In this document: positions 52,936 through 62,735 of the stretch, one piece after another
Layout of the letters: every line of letters begins with the position of its first letter
Numbering within the stretch: the first letter of the stretch is position 1
Assembly: GCA_016713135.1 (NCBI GenBank)
Contig: JADJPR010000007.1
Coordinates: 186,001-250,000 of the forward strand
From: Rhodanobacteraceae bacterium
GTDB taxonomy: Bacteria > Pseudomonadota > Gammaproteobacteria > Xanthomonadales > SZUA-5
DNA: 64,000 nt
Reading direction: 5' to 3'
The notes under the pieces: model-generated
Database searches by the model: none
The model's input: only the letters and a program-made list of their open reading frames with translations
Told to the model about the DNA's origin: nothing
Made by a program: the position numbers and the translations under genes

Positions 52936-54261
52936 ATGCGACTGCCGCTGATTGCCACGCTGCTGCTGGCGCTGCCCGCCAACCCGCTGCCAGCGTCCGA
53001 GTTCGACAACGAGGCCGGCGAATACACCCTCACGGCGCTGCCCGACCCGCTGCGCGAAGCGCGGCGCATGGATCGCATGCAGCTCAGCGACCAGCAACCT
53101 GCCGGCCGCCATGTGCGCAAGGGCGAGACCATTTCCATCGTCGTCAATGGCTTGCAGTCCGGCGCGAAACTGGCGGCCACGGTTGGTTTCCGGCCGATGT
53201 GGAATGTCGCGCAGACGGAGCAATCCCAGCCCCTCGTCGAGGGCGTGAACCGACTGCGGGCGAACCAATCCGGGCCGCTGTTCTTCCGCTTCAACACGCC
53301 GCGCGGGCAGGATTCCGCGATGCCCGAGGTGCTGGTCCAGGTCGAGGGCGGCGCCTCGCTGCCGTTGTATGTCGACGGCAGCATGGACGCGCAGGACTGG
53401 GAGCAGGAACTCGCCGCGCACGGCGAAGCGCCCTTCGTTCAGTTGCTCGGCGAGCGCGCGATCATCACCTTGCCGGCAGAGGTCCACGCGCGCGAACCGG
53501 TCGTCGATCCGGCTGAGACCTTCGCGGTGCTCGACCAGATGATCCAGTGGCAGGATGAGCTGGCCGGCTTCGACGGGCGCACCGCGCGCGACCGGCCCAC
53601 CCGGCTGCGCCTGCATTACCTGGTCGACTTCCGCGTCTCCGCGCAGGACCGCGAGAACTTCTACATGTACGCCACCGACCAGTTCATCGGCATGCTGGAC
53701 AACAATACCGCGGACCTCACCGATCCCGCGCGCCTCAGCACCCAATGGGGCATCTGGCACGAAACCGGCCACACCCAGCAGCAGAATTCCTGGACCTTCG
53801 ATGCCTTGGGCGAGGTCAACGTCAACCTGTTCTCGCTGTATGTGCAGGAGCGTTTCGGCCAGGCCAGCACCCTCGCGACTGCGGATGAAGGCGATCCGAC
53901 GCTGCTCGAACAGGCCCGCGTCTACCTCGAACAGGGCGCGCCGGACTACACCGCCGAACCCGATGAGGATGGCGAGGGCTTCTTCATCAAGCTGGTGATG
54001 TTCCACCAGCTGAAGGAGGCCTATGGCTGGGAACTGTTCCAGGACCTGCACAAGCACTTCCGGGCGCATCCCCTGCCGGAAGATGCGTCGGACGAGGAGC
54101 GCGTCGATGCCTTCGTCCTCGCGCTGTGCGACCTGACCGGGCACGATCTGCGCGAGTTCTTCGAGCGCTGGGGCCTGCGCGCCTCGGTCGACGCAGACGC
54201 GCGCCTGGACGCCGCCGAGTACGCCACTCCGGACGAAGACCTGTCCGCGATTTTCGAGTGA
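52936..54261 (+). CDS. exported M60-type metallopeptidase
   Basis: Secreted peptidase (441 aa) with signal peptide MRLPLIATLLLALPANPLPA and the zincin motif HETGHTQQQNSWTF. Downstream Glu (DALGEVNVNLF) fits the gluzincin HExxH-x(8,28)-E pattern of peptidase M60, an enhancin-related family that often cleaves mucin-like glycoproteins. N-terminal beta-rich domain; C-terminal helical part (FHQLKEAYGWELFQDLHKHF, DLTGHDLREFFERWGL). The ATG has GAGGAAAG upstream. The substrate here is unknown. Confidence 0.85.
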   Translation: MRLPLIATLLLALPANPLPASEFDNEAGEYTLTALPDPLREARRMDRMQLSDQQPAGRHVRKGETISIVVNGLQSGAKLAATVGFRPMWNVAQTEQSQPLVEGVNRLRANQSGPLFFRFNTPRGQDSAMPEVLVQVEGGASLPLYVDGSMDAQDWEQELAAHGEAPFVQLLGERAIITLPAEVHAREPVVDPAETFAVLDQMIQWQDELAGFDGRTARDRPTRLRLHYLVDFRVSAQDRENFYMYATDQFIGMLDNNTADLTDPARLSTQWGIWHETGHTQQQNSWTFDALGEVNVNLFSLYVQERFGQASTLATADEGDPTLLEQARVYLEQGAPDYTAEPDEDGEGFFIKLVMFHQLKEAYGWELFQDLHKHFRAHPLPEDASDEERVDAFVLALCDLTGHDLREFFERWGLRASVDADARLDAAEYATPDEDLSAIFE

Positions 54262-54296
54262 TGCCGGTGATGGCGGCTGCGCTACAATCGCAGCCC

Positions 54297-54386
54297 TGAA
54301 GCGGGGGTGCCGGGCGAGACGCCAGGCTGAGACAGTCCCTTCGAACCTGATCCGGCTAGTACCGGTGTAGGGAGCTTCGGGTGCGC
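54297..54386 (+). promoter_or_regulatory. TPP riboswitch upstream of thiC
   Basis: Thi-box element: GGGGGTGCCGGGCGAGACG, the conserved GGCTGAGA at 54325-54332, CCCTTCGAACCTGATCCGG, and TAGTACCGGTGTAGGGA. A -10 box TACAAT at 54283-54288 suits a start just before it. It controls thiC by binding thiamine pyrophosphate, probably by hiding the start region, since no terminator is visible. Confidence 0.95.
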
Positions 54387-54440
54387 AGCCGCGCATCCGC
54401 CGCCACCGCTTCGTCCATCAACCGATTCCGGGGAGCGACG

Positions 54441-56321
<1,881 letters not shown>

Positions 56322-56327
56322 CGTTTC

Positions 56328-56351
56328 ACGGGACACGGGACACGGGACACT
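56328..56351. repeat. solo heptamer array upstream of GST gene
   Basis: Three and a half copies of ACGGGAC between thiC and the GST gene. No matching second arm is seen, unlike the paired loci. Confidence 0.75.
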
Positions 56352-56379
56352 GGCACGAGAATCGGGACAAGGAGATTCG

Positions 56380-57000
56380 ATGTTGCTCTACGCCGCCAAA
56401 GGTTGTGGCTCCGCGCTGGTCGAGATTGCACTCGATTGGGCCGGGGTGCGCTACGAGACCGAGTGGATGACCTTCGAGCAGGTCGGCGCGCGCTCGCACG
56501 AGGGGCTGCTGGCGGCGAACCCGCTGCACCAGGTGCCGACGCTGCTACTGGACGATGGCACGGTGCTGACCGAGAGCGCAGCCATCGTGCTGTGGCTGGA
56601 CGAGCAGTACCCGCAGGCCGGCCTGCTGCCGGCGCGTGGCAGCGTCGAACGGGTGCATGCCCTGCGTTGGATGCTGTACCTCAACACCACGCTGTATCCG
56701 ACCTTCAGCTACGGCGATTTCCCGCAGCGCTACCTCGCTGACGAGTCTGCGCAGCGCGCGCTGGTGTCCGCCACCAAATCGCGGCGGCGCGAATACTGGC
56801 GGCAACTGGACGAGGCTGCGCTCGCGCCATGGTTTTGCGGGCCACGCCCTACGATGGTCGATGCCTACATCGCGGTGATGAGCACCTGGGACCCCAAGCG
56901 CCCATGGTTCACCCAGAATGCGCCGCGCCTGTACGCCATCGCACAACGGGCCGATGAGTTGCCGCAGATTGCGCCGGCGATGGCGCGCAACCAGGACTGA
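56380..57000 (+). CDS. glutathione S-transferase family protein
   Basis: GST-like protein (206 aa). The N-terminal thioredoxin-fold domain begins MLLYAAKGCGSALVEIAL and contains the glutathione-site pattern NPLHQVPTLLLDDGTVLTES (cis-Pro and the ES pair). The helical C-terminal domain runs from about residue 85. GGAG precedes the ATG by 6 bp. It is tail-to-tail with the rhodanese gene with no gap. Substrate unknown. Confidence 0.9.
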   Translation: MLLYAAKGCGSALVEIALDWAGVRYETEWMTFEQVGARSHEGLLAANPLHQVPTLLLDDGTVLTESAAIVLWLDEQYPQAGLLPARGSVERVHALRWMLYLNTTLYPTFSYGDFPQRYLADESAQRALVSATKSRRREYWRQLDEAALAPWFCGPRPTMVDAYIAVMSTWDPKRPWFTQNAPRLYAIAQRADELPQIAPAMARNQD

Positions 57001-57366
57001 TCAAACGCCGCCCGGCGTCAGCGGCATGCCCTGCTGGGCCCAGGCGATGACCCCGCCGGCGAGGTTGTGCGCGCGCTCGCCGAGGGCGTCGCGCAGGACT
57101 CCGCAGGCCACCCCGCTTCGATTGCCGCTGCGGCAGATCAGCACCAGATGGGTGGCGTCGACATCGATGCCGGCGTTGCGCAGCGCCGCGATGCCCTGCA
57201 TCTGCACTGCGCCGAGCGGCACGTTGATCGATCCCTGGATCGCGCCGGCGGCGAATTCCGCCGGTTCGCGCACGTCGACCGCCGGCGCACCGGCGGCGAT
57301 CAGTTCCTGGGCCGCAACCGGGCCGATGTCGCGGTGTGCGGGTTGAGACTTGAACAGGCCGAACAT
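57001..57366 (-). CDS. rhodanese-like sulfurtransferase (second of pair)
   Basis: Single-domain rhodanese (121 aa), MFGLFKSQPAHR then IAAGAPAVDVREPAEFAAGA, IQGSINVPLGAV and the active-site loop CRSGNRSG. The catalytic Cys accepts sulfane sulfur. The start lies within the 3' end of the preceding rhodanese gene (66-bp overlap in another frame). Together with TauE and the ETHE1-like enzyme it forms a sulfide-oxidation/persulfide-handling group. Confidence 0.9.
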   Translation of the reverse strand: MFGLFKSQPAHRDIGPVAAQELIAAGAPAVDVREPAEFAAGAIQGSINVPLGAVQMQGIAALRNAGIDVDATHLVLICRSGNRSGVACGVLRDALGERAHNLAGGVIAWAQQGMPLTPGGV

Positions 57367-57773
57367 GCATTTCCCCCGATCGGTTGCCAGGACTGTGCGG
57401 GATGGCCGCCGGCCACCCAGCCGTTGAAGCCACCCGCGAGCGAGCGAGCGTCGGCGAAACCCAGGCGCTTGAGCGCTTCGGCAGCCAGCGCGCTGCGTCC
57501 GCCGGTGCGGCAGTAGAGCACGATCGCGCGCTCGCGGTGGGACAAGGCAGGATCCGTTGTGCAATTGACCGCCGGGTGCCCGTCCACCTCGAACTCCAGC
57601 ACGCCACGCGGAATGTTGACCGCCCCGCAGATGTGGCCGGCCGCATACTCGGCAGGTTCGCGCACATCCACGATCGGCGTTCCCGCGGCCTGCAGCCCCA
57701 GCAATTCCACCGGACCGATCTCCTGGATAACCGCGCGGGCGGCGGCGACCAGGTCCTGCGCCGTGTAACTCAT
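57300..57773 (-). CDS. rhodanese-like sulfurtransferase (first of pair)
   Basis: Rhodanese-domain protein (157 aa as read): MSYTAQDLVAAARAV, IVDVREPAEYAAGHICGAVN, active-site CRTGGRSALAAEAL, and FADARSLAGGFNGWVAGG. The last 20 or so residues overlap the next gene in a different frame and look non-conserved. Either the true stop was lost by an indel or the overlap is natural. It is divergent from tauE across a region holding a palindrome and a fold-back repeat. Confidence 0.87.
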   Translation of the reverse strand: MSYTAQDLVAAARAVIQEIGPVELLGLQAAGTPIVDVREPAEYAAGHICGAVNIPRGVLEFEVDGHPAVNCTTDPALSHRERAIVLYCRTGGRSALAAEALKRLGFADARSLAGGFNGWVAGGHPAQSWQPIGGNACSACSSLNPHTATSARLRPRN

Positions 57774-57793
57774 GCGTCCACCTCATTGTGCGC

Positions 57794-57811
57794 GATCACA
57801 TGAGCGTGATC
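57794..57811. promoter_or_regulatory. palindromic operator candidate, rhodanese/tauE promoter region
   Basis: GATCACATGAGCGTGATC: perfect 6-bp arms separated by 6 bp, 20 bp upstream of the rhodanese start. In related clusters an ArsR-type sulfide sensor (BigR/SqrR) binds here; no such gene is in the window. Confidence 0.45.
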
Positions 57812-57900
57812 TAATTAAGTTGATGCTACTGTAAGCGCAGAGACGGGGCAACTGGCGTGGACGGAGTGGTCTGTATGGACGTTGCGGCTGCCCTGGATGG

Positions 57901-58000
57901 GAGGGCACGAGGGCACGAGGGCACGAGGGCACGTGAGGGCGGGTCCGGAGCAGGCCTTCGCTCTTTCGTGCCTTCGTGCCCTCGTGCCCTCGTGCCCTCC
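57901..58000. repeat. fold-back hairpin, copy I (8-bp unit GAGGGCAC)
   Basis: Left arm 57901-57941: four GAGGGCAC units and a degenerate one. Right arm 57966-58000: CGTGCCCT units. The layout matches the heptamer hairpins, but the unit is 8 bp. It ends 38 bp upstream of the tauE start. Confidence 0.85.
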
Positions 58001-58038
58001 ATTGCCGCCGAAAAGGCGCGCGCCATGGAACCGCCCCC

Positions 58039-58800
58039 ATGTACCTCGCCCTGATCGGCGCACTGGCGATCGGCCTGTCGCTGGGCCTGCTCGGCTCCGG
58101 CGGTTCGATCCTGACCGTGCCGGTGCTGGTGTTCCTGCTCGACCAGCCGGAGAAGCTGGCGATCGCCGGCTCGCTGCTGATCGTCGGCACGGTGGCCTTC
58201 GTCGGCGCGATCCCGTGGGCGCTGCGGGGTCAGGTCGATGGCCGCGCGGTGCTGCTGTTCGGGCTGCCCGGCATGCTCGGCACGGTGCTCGGCGCGAGTG
58301 TGTCCACCTTCCTGTCCGGTGCGCTGCAACTGACGATCTTCGCGGTGGTCATGCTGCTCGCTGCCTCGCGCATGCTGCGCCCGGCGCCGGCGGTGGCGCC
58401 CGCACCCGCGCGCAAGCGGCGGCTGGCGGCGCAGGGTTTTGGGGTGGGCATCCTGACCGGCATCGTCGGGGTGGGCGGTGGCTTCCTGATCCTGCCCGCA
58501 CTGGTGCTGCTCGGCGGCCTCGCGATGCACCGCGCCATCGGTACCAGCCTGTCGATCATCAGCCTGAATGCCTGGAGCGGCTTCGTGCGGCATTACCTCG
58601 CGCTCGCCGCCACCGGCGCGGTGCTCGACTGGCGTTTGCTCGGGATCCTCACGGCGGTGGGGGCGGGCGGCAGCCTGGTCGGGCAGCAGGTCGCCAGCCG
58701 CTTGCCGCAGCAGCAGTTGCGCCGGGCCTTCGGTGCAATGCTGATCCTGATGAGTGCCTACATGCTGTGGCGCAGCCTGCCTGCGCTGCTGCCCGGATGA
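58039..58800 (+). CDS. TauE/SafE-family sulfite/anion exporter
   Basis: Membrane protein of the TauE/SafE (DUF81) family (253 aa) with about seven to eight helices. It starts MYLALIGALAIGLSLGLLGS and has the repeated signature LGSGGSILTVPVLVF and VGVGGGFLILPALVLLGG. In Xylella and Agrobacterium the adjacent tauE-blh pair exports sulfite made during hydrogen sulfide oxidation. The ATG at 58039 gives the first membrane helix; the next gene follows after 13 bp. Confidence 0.92.
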   Translation: MYLALIGALAIGLSLGLLGSGGSILTVPVLVFLLDQPEKLAIAGSLLIVGTVAFVGAIPWALRGQVDGRAVLLFGLPGMLGTVLGASVSTFLSGALQLTIFAVVMLLAASRMLRPAPAVAPAPARKRRLAAQGFGVGILTGIVGVGGGFLILPALVLLGGLAMHRAIGTSLSIISLNAWSGFVRHYLALAATGAVLDWRLLGILTAVGAGGSLVGQQVASRLPQQQLRRAFGAMLILMSAYMLWRSLPALLPG

Positions 58801-58813
58801 ACCTGGAGTTGCC

Positions 58814-59677
58814 ATGAATCCCGTCGTTTCCCCCTTCTTCCACGCGCAGAGCAACACCTGGACCTACCTGGTGCGCGATCCCGCATCGCAGGCCGCCGCG
58901 ATCATCGACCCCTGCCTCGATTTCGAGGCCAAGGCCGGGCGCACCGGCACCGCATCGGCGCAAGCCGTGCTGGATGCGATCGACCAGCAGGGACTCGACC
59001 TTCTGTGGATCCTGGAGACCCATGCGCATGCCGATCATCTCTCGGCAGGGCGCTGGCTGAAGTCGCAGCGGCCGTCGGCGCGGCTGGCGATCGGGCAGGG
59101 CATCACCCAGGTCCAGCGCACCTTCAAGCCGGTGTTCAACCTGGGCGAGGACTTTGCCACCGACGGGCGCCAGTTCGATCATCTGTTCGCCGATGGCGAG
59201 AGCTTCATGCTCGGCGCCGTGACGGTGCGCGTGATCGCCACGCCGGGCCACACCAATGACAGCGTCAGCTACCTGATCGGCAACGCGCTGTTCGTCGGCG
59301 ACACCCTGTTCATGCCCGACGGCGGCAGTGCGCGCTGCGATTTCCCGGGCGGCAGCGCCGCGCGCCTGTACCAGTCGATCCAGCGCCTGTACGCCCTGCC
59401 CGACACCACCCGTGTCTACGTCTGCCACGACTACGGTCCGGGCGGGCGCGAGTTCCGCTGCCAGACCAGTATTGCCGACCAGAAAGCCGGCAATATCCAT
59501 TTGCGCACGGAAATTCCCGAGGCCGAGTTCGTGCGCATCCGCGAGGCGCGCGACGCCACCCTGGACATGCCCGCGCTGATCCTGCCGTCAATCCAGATCA
59601 ACATCCGCGCCGGCGAGTTGCCCGAACCCGAGGCCAATGGCGTGCGCTACCTGAAGTTGCCGCTGGACCAGTTCTGA
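58814..59677 (+). CDS. MBL-fold persulfide dioxygenase-like hydrolase (Blh/ETHE1)
   Basis: Metallo-beta-lactamase-fold enzyme (287 aa). The metal motif is ETHAHADHLSAGRWL, with further ligands in TPGHTNDSVSYLIG, FVGDTLFMPDGGSARCDFPG and YVCHDYGP. This pattern matches the Blh/ETHE1 group, which oxidises glutathione persulfide to sulfite. With TauE (sulfite export) and two rhodaneses this makes a sulfide-detoxification set. A GGAG-like site precedes the ATG. Confidence 0.92.
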   Translation: MNPVVSPFFHAQSNTWTYLVRDPASQAAAIIDPCLDFEAKAGRTGTASAQAVLDAIDQQGLDLLWILETHAHADHLSAGRWLKSQRPSARLAIGQGITQVQRTFKPVFNLGEDFATDGRQFDHLFADGESFMLGAVTVRVIATPGHTNDSVSYLIGNALFVGDTLFMPDGGSARCDFPGGSAARLYQSIQRLYALPDTTRVYVCHDYGPGGREFRCQTSIADQKAGNIHLRTEIPEAEFVRIREARDATLDMPALILPSIQINIRAGELPEPEANGVRYLKLPLDQF

Positions 59678-59731
59678 GTGGCGGCCCTGGCCGGTATGTC
59701 GGCCGCGACTATGCACATGAGAAAGGATCCG

Positions 59732-59761
59732 TTGTAGGGCGCCGCGGCGCATTCCTATAAG
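59732..59761 (+). promoter_or_regulatory. promoter candidate of the sulfate-uptake operon
   Basis: TTGTAG (59732-59737), 18-bp spacer, TATAAG (59756-59761). Transcription would start near 59768. That argues for the sbp start at 59832 rather than an earlier TTG at 59763. Confidence 0.55.
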
Positions 59762-59831
59762 GTTGCCAGGCAGCCCGTGCCCGCTCCTTCGCGCGCGGCA
59801 GGGAGCCCCCGCTTCCCGACCGGACGCCGCC

Positions 59832-60836
59832 TTGAGGCCAATCGCTGCTCTGCTTGTTGCCATGGTCATGCTCGCATCCTGCGGCGGCGGGGCGAACGAG
59901 CGCGCGCTGTTGAACGTCTCCTTCGATCCGACACGCGAGTTCTATCGCGAGTTCGACGCGGCCTTTGCGGCGCACTGGCGTGACACCACCGGCCAGGCGC
60001 TGGTGACCCGGACTTCCCACGGCGGATCCGCCAAACAGGCGCGTTCGGTGATCGACGGGCTGCGCGCCGATGTCGTCACCCTGGCGCTGGGCGCCGACAT
60101 CGATGCGATTGCCGAGCGCGGCCACTTGATCGCGCCCGACTGGCAGACACGCCTGCCGCACAACAGCTCGCCCTACAACTCGACCATCGTGTTCCTGGTG
60201 CGCAAGGGCAATCCCAAGCAGATCCGCGACTGGGGCGACTTGGCGCGGCCGGGCATCGGCGTGGTCACGCCGAACCCGAAGACCTCCGGCGGCGCGCGCT
60301 GGAACTACCTGGCGGCCTGGGCCTGGGCCGAACGCGCCTTCGCGGGCGACCGGGCTCAGATCGTCGACTACATCGGAAAGCTCTACCGCAACGCCCCGAT
60401 CCTCGATACCGGCGCGCGCGGATCGACCACCACCTTCGCGCAGCGCCGCATCGGCGACGTGCTGGTCGCCTGGGAGAACGAGGCCTTCCTGGTGCTCGGC
60501 AACCCGGGCGGCGACCAGTTCGAGATCGTCACCCCGTCGCTCAGCGTGCTCGCCGAGCCGCCGGTGGCGCTGGTCGATCGCAATGTCGATGCCAAGGGGA
60601 CACGCGCCGTGGCGCAGGCCTACCTGGAGTTCCTGTACAGCGAAACCGGCCAGCGGCTGGCGGCGAAGCACCACTACCGTCCTTCGAAGCCGGAACGGGT
60701 CGAAGCCGCTGACCTGAAACAGTTCCAGACGCTGGAGCTGGTCGACATCCAGCATTTCGGTGGCTGGCCGAAAGCCCAGGCCGAGCATTTCGCCGACGGC
60801 GGCGTGTTCGACCAGATCTTCCAGCCGGCGCCGTGA
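59832..60836 (+). CDS. sulfate/thiosulfate-binding lipoprotein
   Basis: Periplasmic sulfate-binding protein (334 aa), Sbp/CysP type. The signal peptide ends in a lipobox (LVAMVMLASC). The mature part shows LLNVSFDPTREFYREFDAAF, SHGGSAKQARSVIDGL, DVVTLALGADIDAI, PNPKTSGGARWNYLAAWAWA, and VAWENEAFLVL. Unlike E. coli Sbp it is a lipoprotein. The TTG at 59832 gives a normal signal peptide. First gene of sbp-cysT-cysW-cysA. Confidence 0.9.
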   Translation: MRPIAALLVAMVMLASCGGGANERALLNVSFDPTREFYREFDAAFAAHWRDTTGQALVTRTSHGGSAKQARSVIDGLRADVVTLALGADIDAIAERGHLIAPDWQTRLPHNSSPYNSTIVFLVRKGNPKQIRDWGDLARPGIGVVTPNPKTSGGARWNYLAAWAWAERAFAGDRAQIVDYIGKLYRNAPILDTGARGSTTTFAQRRIGDVLVAWENEAFLVLGNPGGDQFEIVTPSLSVLAEPPVALVDRNVDAKGTRAVAQAYLEFLYSETGQRLAAKHHYRPSKPERVEAADLKQFQTLELVDIQHFGGWPKAQAEHFADGGVFDQIFQPAP

Positions 60837-60837
60837 C

Positions 60838-61704
60838 ATGACCACCCAGGCGATGACCCTGCCCAAGCCCGAGGCCGCCACGCCGGCGCGCCGCTGGCGT
60901 GATCCGCTGCCGGGGTTCGGGTTGACCCTGGGCTGGAGCCTCGTCTGGCTGGGGTTGATCGTGCTGCTGCCGCTGGCCGCGCTGGTGATCCGCGCCAGCG
61001 ACCTCGGCTGGCAGGGCTGGATCGAGCTGATCGGCAACACCCGGGTGCAGCGCGCGCTGTGGCTCAGCTTCGGCAGCGCGCTGCTCGCGGCCACCGTGGC
61101 GACGGTGCTCGGCGCGCTGATCGCCTGGGTGCTGGTGCGCTACCGTTTTCCCGGCCGGCGACTGCTCGACGCGATGGTCGACCTGCCGTTCGCGCTGCCC
61201 ACCGCCGTCGCCGGCATCGCGCTGACCGCGCTCTACTCCGGTCACGGCTGGCTCGGGAGGCATCTGGAAGCTGCCGGTATCCAGGTCGCGCAGACGCCGA
61301 TCGGCATCGTCATCGCGCTGATCTTCATCGGCCTGCCGTTCGCCGTGCGCACGGTGCAGCCGCTGCTGGAAACCGCCACCCGCGAGCTGGAGGAAGCCGC
61401 CGCCACCCTGGGCGCCTCGCGCGCGACCATCCTGCGCCGGGTGGTGCTGCCGCCGCTGCTGCCGGCGCTGCTCACCGGCTTCAGCCTGGCCTTTGCGCGC
61501 GGCGTGGGCGAGTACGGCTCGGTGATCTTCATCGCCGGCAATATCCCCTTCGTCTCCGAGATCGCGCCGCTGCTCATCGTCATCAAGCTGGAGGAGTTCG
61601 ACTACGCCGGGGCGACCGGCATCGCGGTGCTGATGCTGGCGATCAGCTTCGTGATGTTGTTGTTGATCAGTGGGGTGCAGAGGTGGGTGGGGCGTGGGCA
61701 CTGA
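60838..61704 (+). CDS. cysT: sulfate ABC transporter permease CysT
   Basis: Membrane permease (288 aa) with six helices: LGWSLVWLGLIVLLPLAALV first, and the EAA loop EEAAATLGASRATILRRVVLP, which docks to CysA. LPFALPTAVAGIALTALY and FARGVGEYGSVIFIAGNIP are typical CysT motifs. It starts 1 bp after the binding-protein stop. It is normally followed closely by cysW; here 1.03 kb of repeat element intervenes. Confidence 0.94.
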   Translation: MTTQAMTLPKPEAATPARRWRDPLPGFGLTLGWSLVWLGLIVLLPLAALVIRASDLGWQGWIELIGNTRVQRALWLSFGSALLAATVATVLGALIAWVLVRYRFPGRRLLDAMVDLPFALPTAVAGIALTALYSGHGWLGRHLEAAGIQVAQTPIGIVIALIFIGLPFAVRTVQPLLETATRELEEAAATLGASRATILRRVVLPPLLPALLTGFSLAFARGVGEYGSVIFIAGNIPFVSEIAPLLIVIKLEEFDYAGATGIAVLMLAISFVMLLLISGVQRWVGRGH

Positions 61705-61765
61705 CGCGCGAATCTGTGGGGCTGCGCCGGCGTCTGGTCGCGTTCGCGATGTTGCACGCGCAACC

Positions 61766-61790
61766 GTGGGAGCGGGCTTTGCCCGCGATT
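61766..61790. repeat. solo REP sequence
   Basis: GTGGGAGCGGGC at 61766 followed by TTTGCCCGCGATT: a REP palindrome of the same family as the ends of the large element, 23 bp outside its left boundary and in the same orientation. Confidence 0.85.
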
Positions 61791-61813
61791 TCGCGGTTGC
61801 CACCGCGCCCTTT

Positions 61814-62656
61814 GTGGGAGCGGGCTCTGCCCGCGATCTTTGTTTGTCGCTTGTTGCTAGTCGCTTGTCGCTCGGTGCTTCAAGAGCAAGAGCGTTTCGG
61901 CCTGACGGCCGAGTAACTTCTTTCTGCTTGTCCAGAAAGAAGTCACCAAGAAAGAGGACACCCCGCGTCCGCGCCGGCCGCGCGTCGTGCGCGTCCGGTT
62001 CCCTGCGGTGCTCACGAAGCGCAGGCCGCTGCGCAACTCGCACATCCCTGTGCTCGGACATGCTCGCTTTCCCCTGCGCTTCGCTCCGCTCCTCGGCGCT
62101 CCCGAGGGGCCCCGGGTTCCTTCGACCCGGCTTCCTGCCTGGATTTCGAGGGGAAGTGTGTCTGCCGGCTTGCGGATCTGTTCCCGAAGCGAAGCCAGAG
62201 TTTGAAAGCAAAGCCACAGCCAGAAGCGAAGCCACAGCCAGAAGCGAAGCCACAGCCAGAAGCGCTCGCTTTGCTGCTAACGCTTCGCTCTCGATCCTGG
62301 CCGACTACCACGAACTGAAGGCTGGCCTCGAAGACCAGGCAGGAAGCCGGGTCGAAGGAAAATGGGGTCCCCTGTGGAGCGCCGAGGAGCGGAGCGACTT
62401 GCAGGGGAAAGCGAGCATGTTCGAGCACAGGGATGTGCGAGTTGCGCAGCGGCCTGCAAGGCGCGAGCACCGCAGGGAACCCCGGGTGCACGATGCACAC
62501 GGGGCGCGGAAGTGGGGTGGCCTTTCTTTTGGTGACTTTTCTTTGGCCAAACAAAGAAAAGACACTCGGCCGACAGGCCGAAACGCTTTGGCTCTTGCTC
62601 TTGATGCGACAAGCAAGAAGCGACAAGCACAGATCGCGGGCAGAGCCCGCTCCCAC
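61814..62656. mobile_element. large palindromic element, copy 2 (843 bp)
   Basis: Second copy of the 34.6-kb element, bounded by REP palindromes at 61814-61838 and 62632-62656 (inverted). Left arm 61814-62142, right arm 62335-62656, centre 192 bp with about three 18-bp units. Internal arm hairpins are conserved as structure: CTTCTTTCTG/CAGAAAGAAG at 61917-61942 and CTTTTCTTTG/CAAAGAAAAG at 62536-62561. The order of the two stem types is reversed relative to copy 1, so the element lies in the opposite orientation. It occupies nearly all of the 1.03-kb gap between cysT and cysW; no other gene is there. Confidence 0.8.
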
Positions 62657-62735
62657 AGGTTGCCTGGCGCAGCCCAACCCCACACCCTTGTGGGCAGCCA
62701 CGCCCAGCGCGCCTGCAACCAGAGGCCACGACCCC

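Noticed and set aside
50467..54396. A minus-strand open frame of 1309 codons
   Set aside because: It is antisense to the prolyl oligopeptidase and M60 peptidase genes, whose catalytic motifs are clear; no domains are visible in the antisense product.
57300..57370. Frameshift in the first rhodanese gene
   Set aside because: The unusual 66-bp out-of-frame overlap hints at a lost stop, but the rhodanese domain is complete and no single base restores an obviously better end. Left as an overlap.
62433..62735. N-terminal extension of CysW into the palindromic element
   Set aside because: The extension is the antisense-like REP/arm sequence; CysW homology begins at the TTG at 62736.
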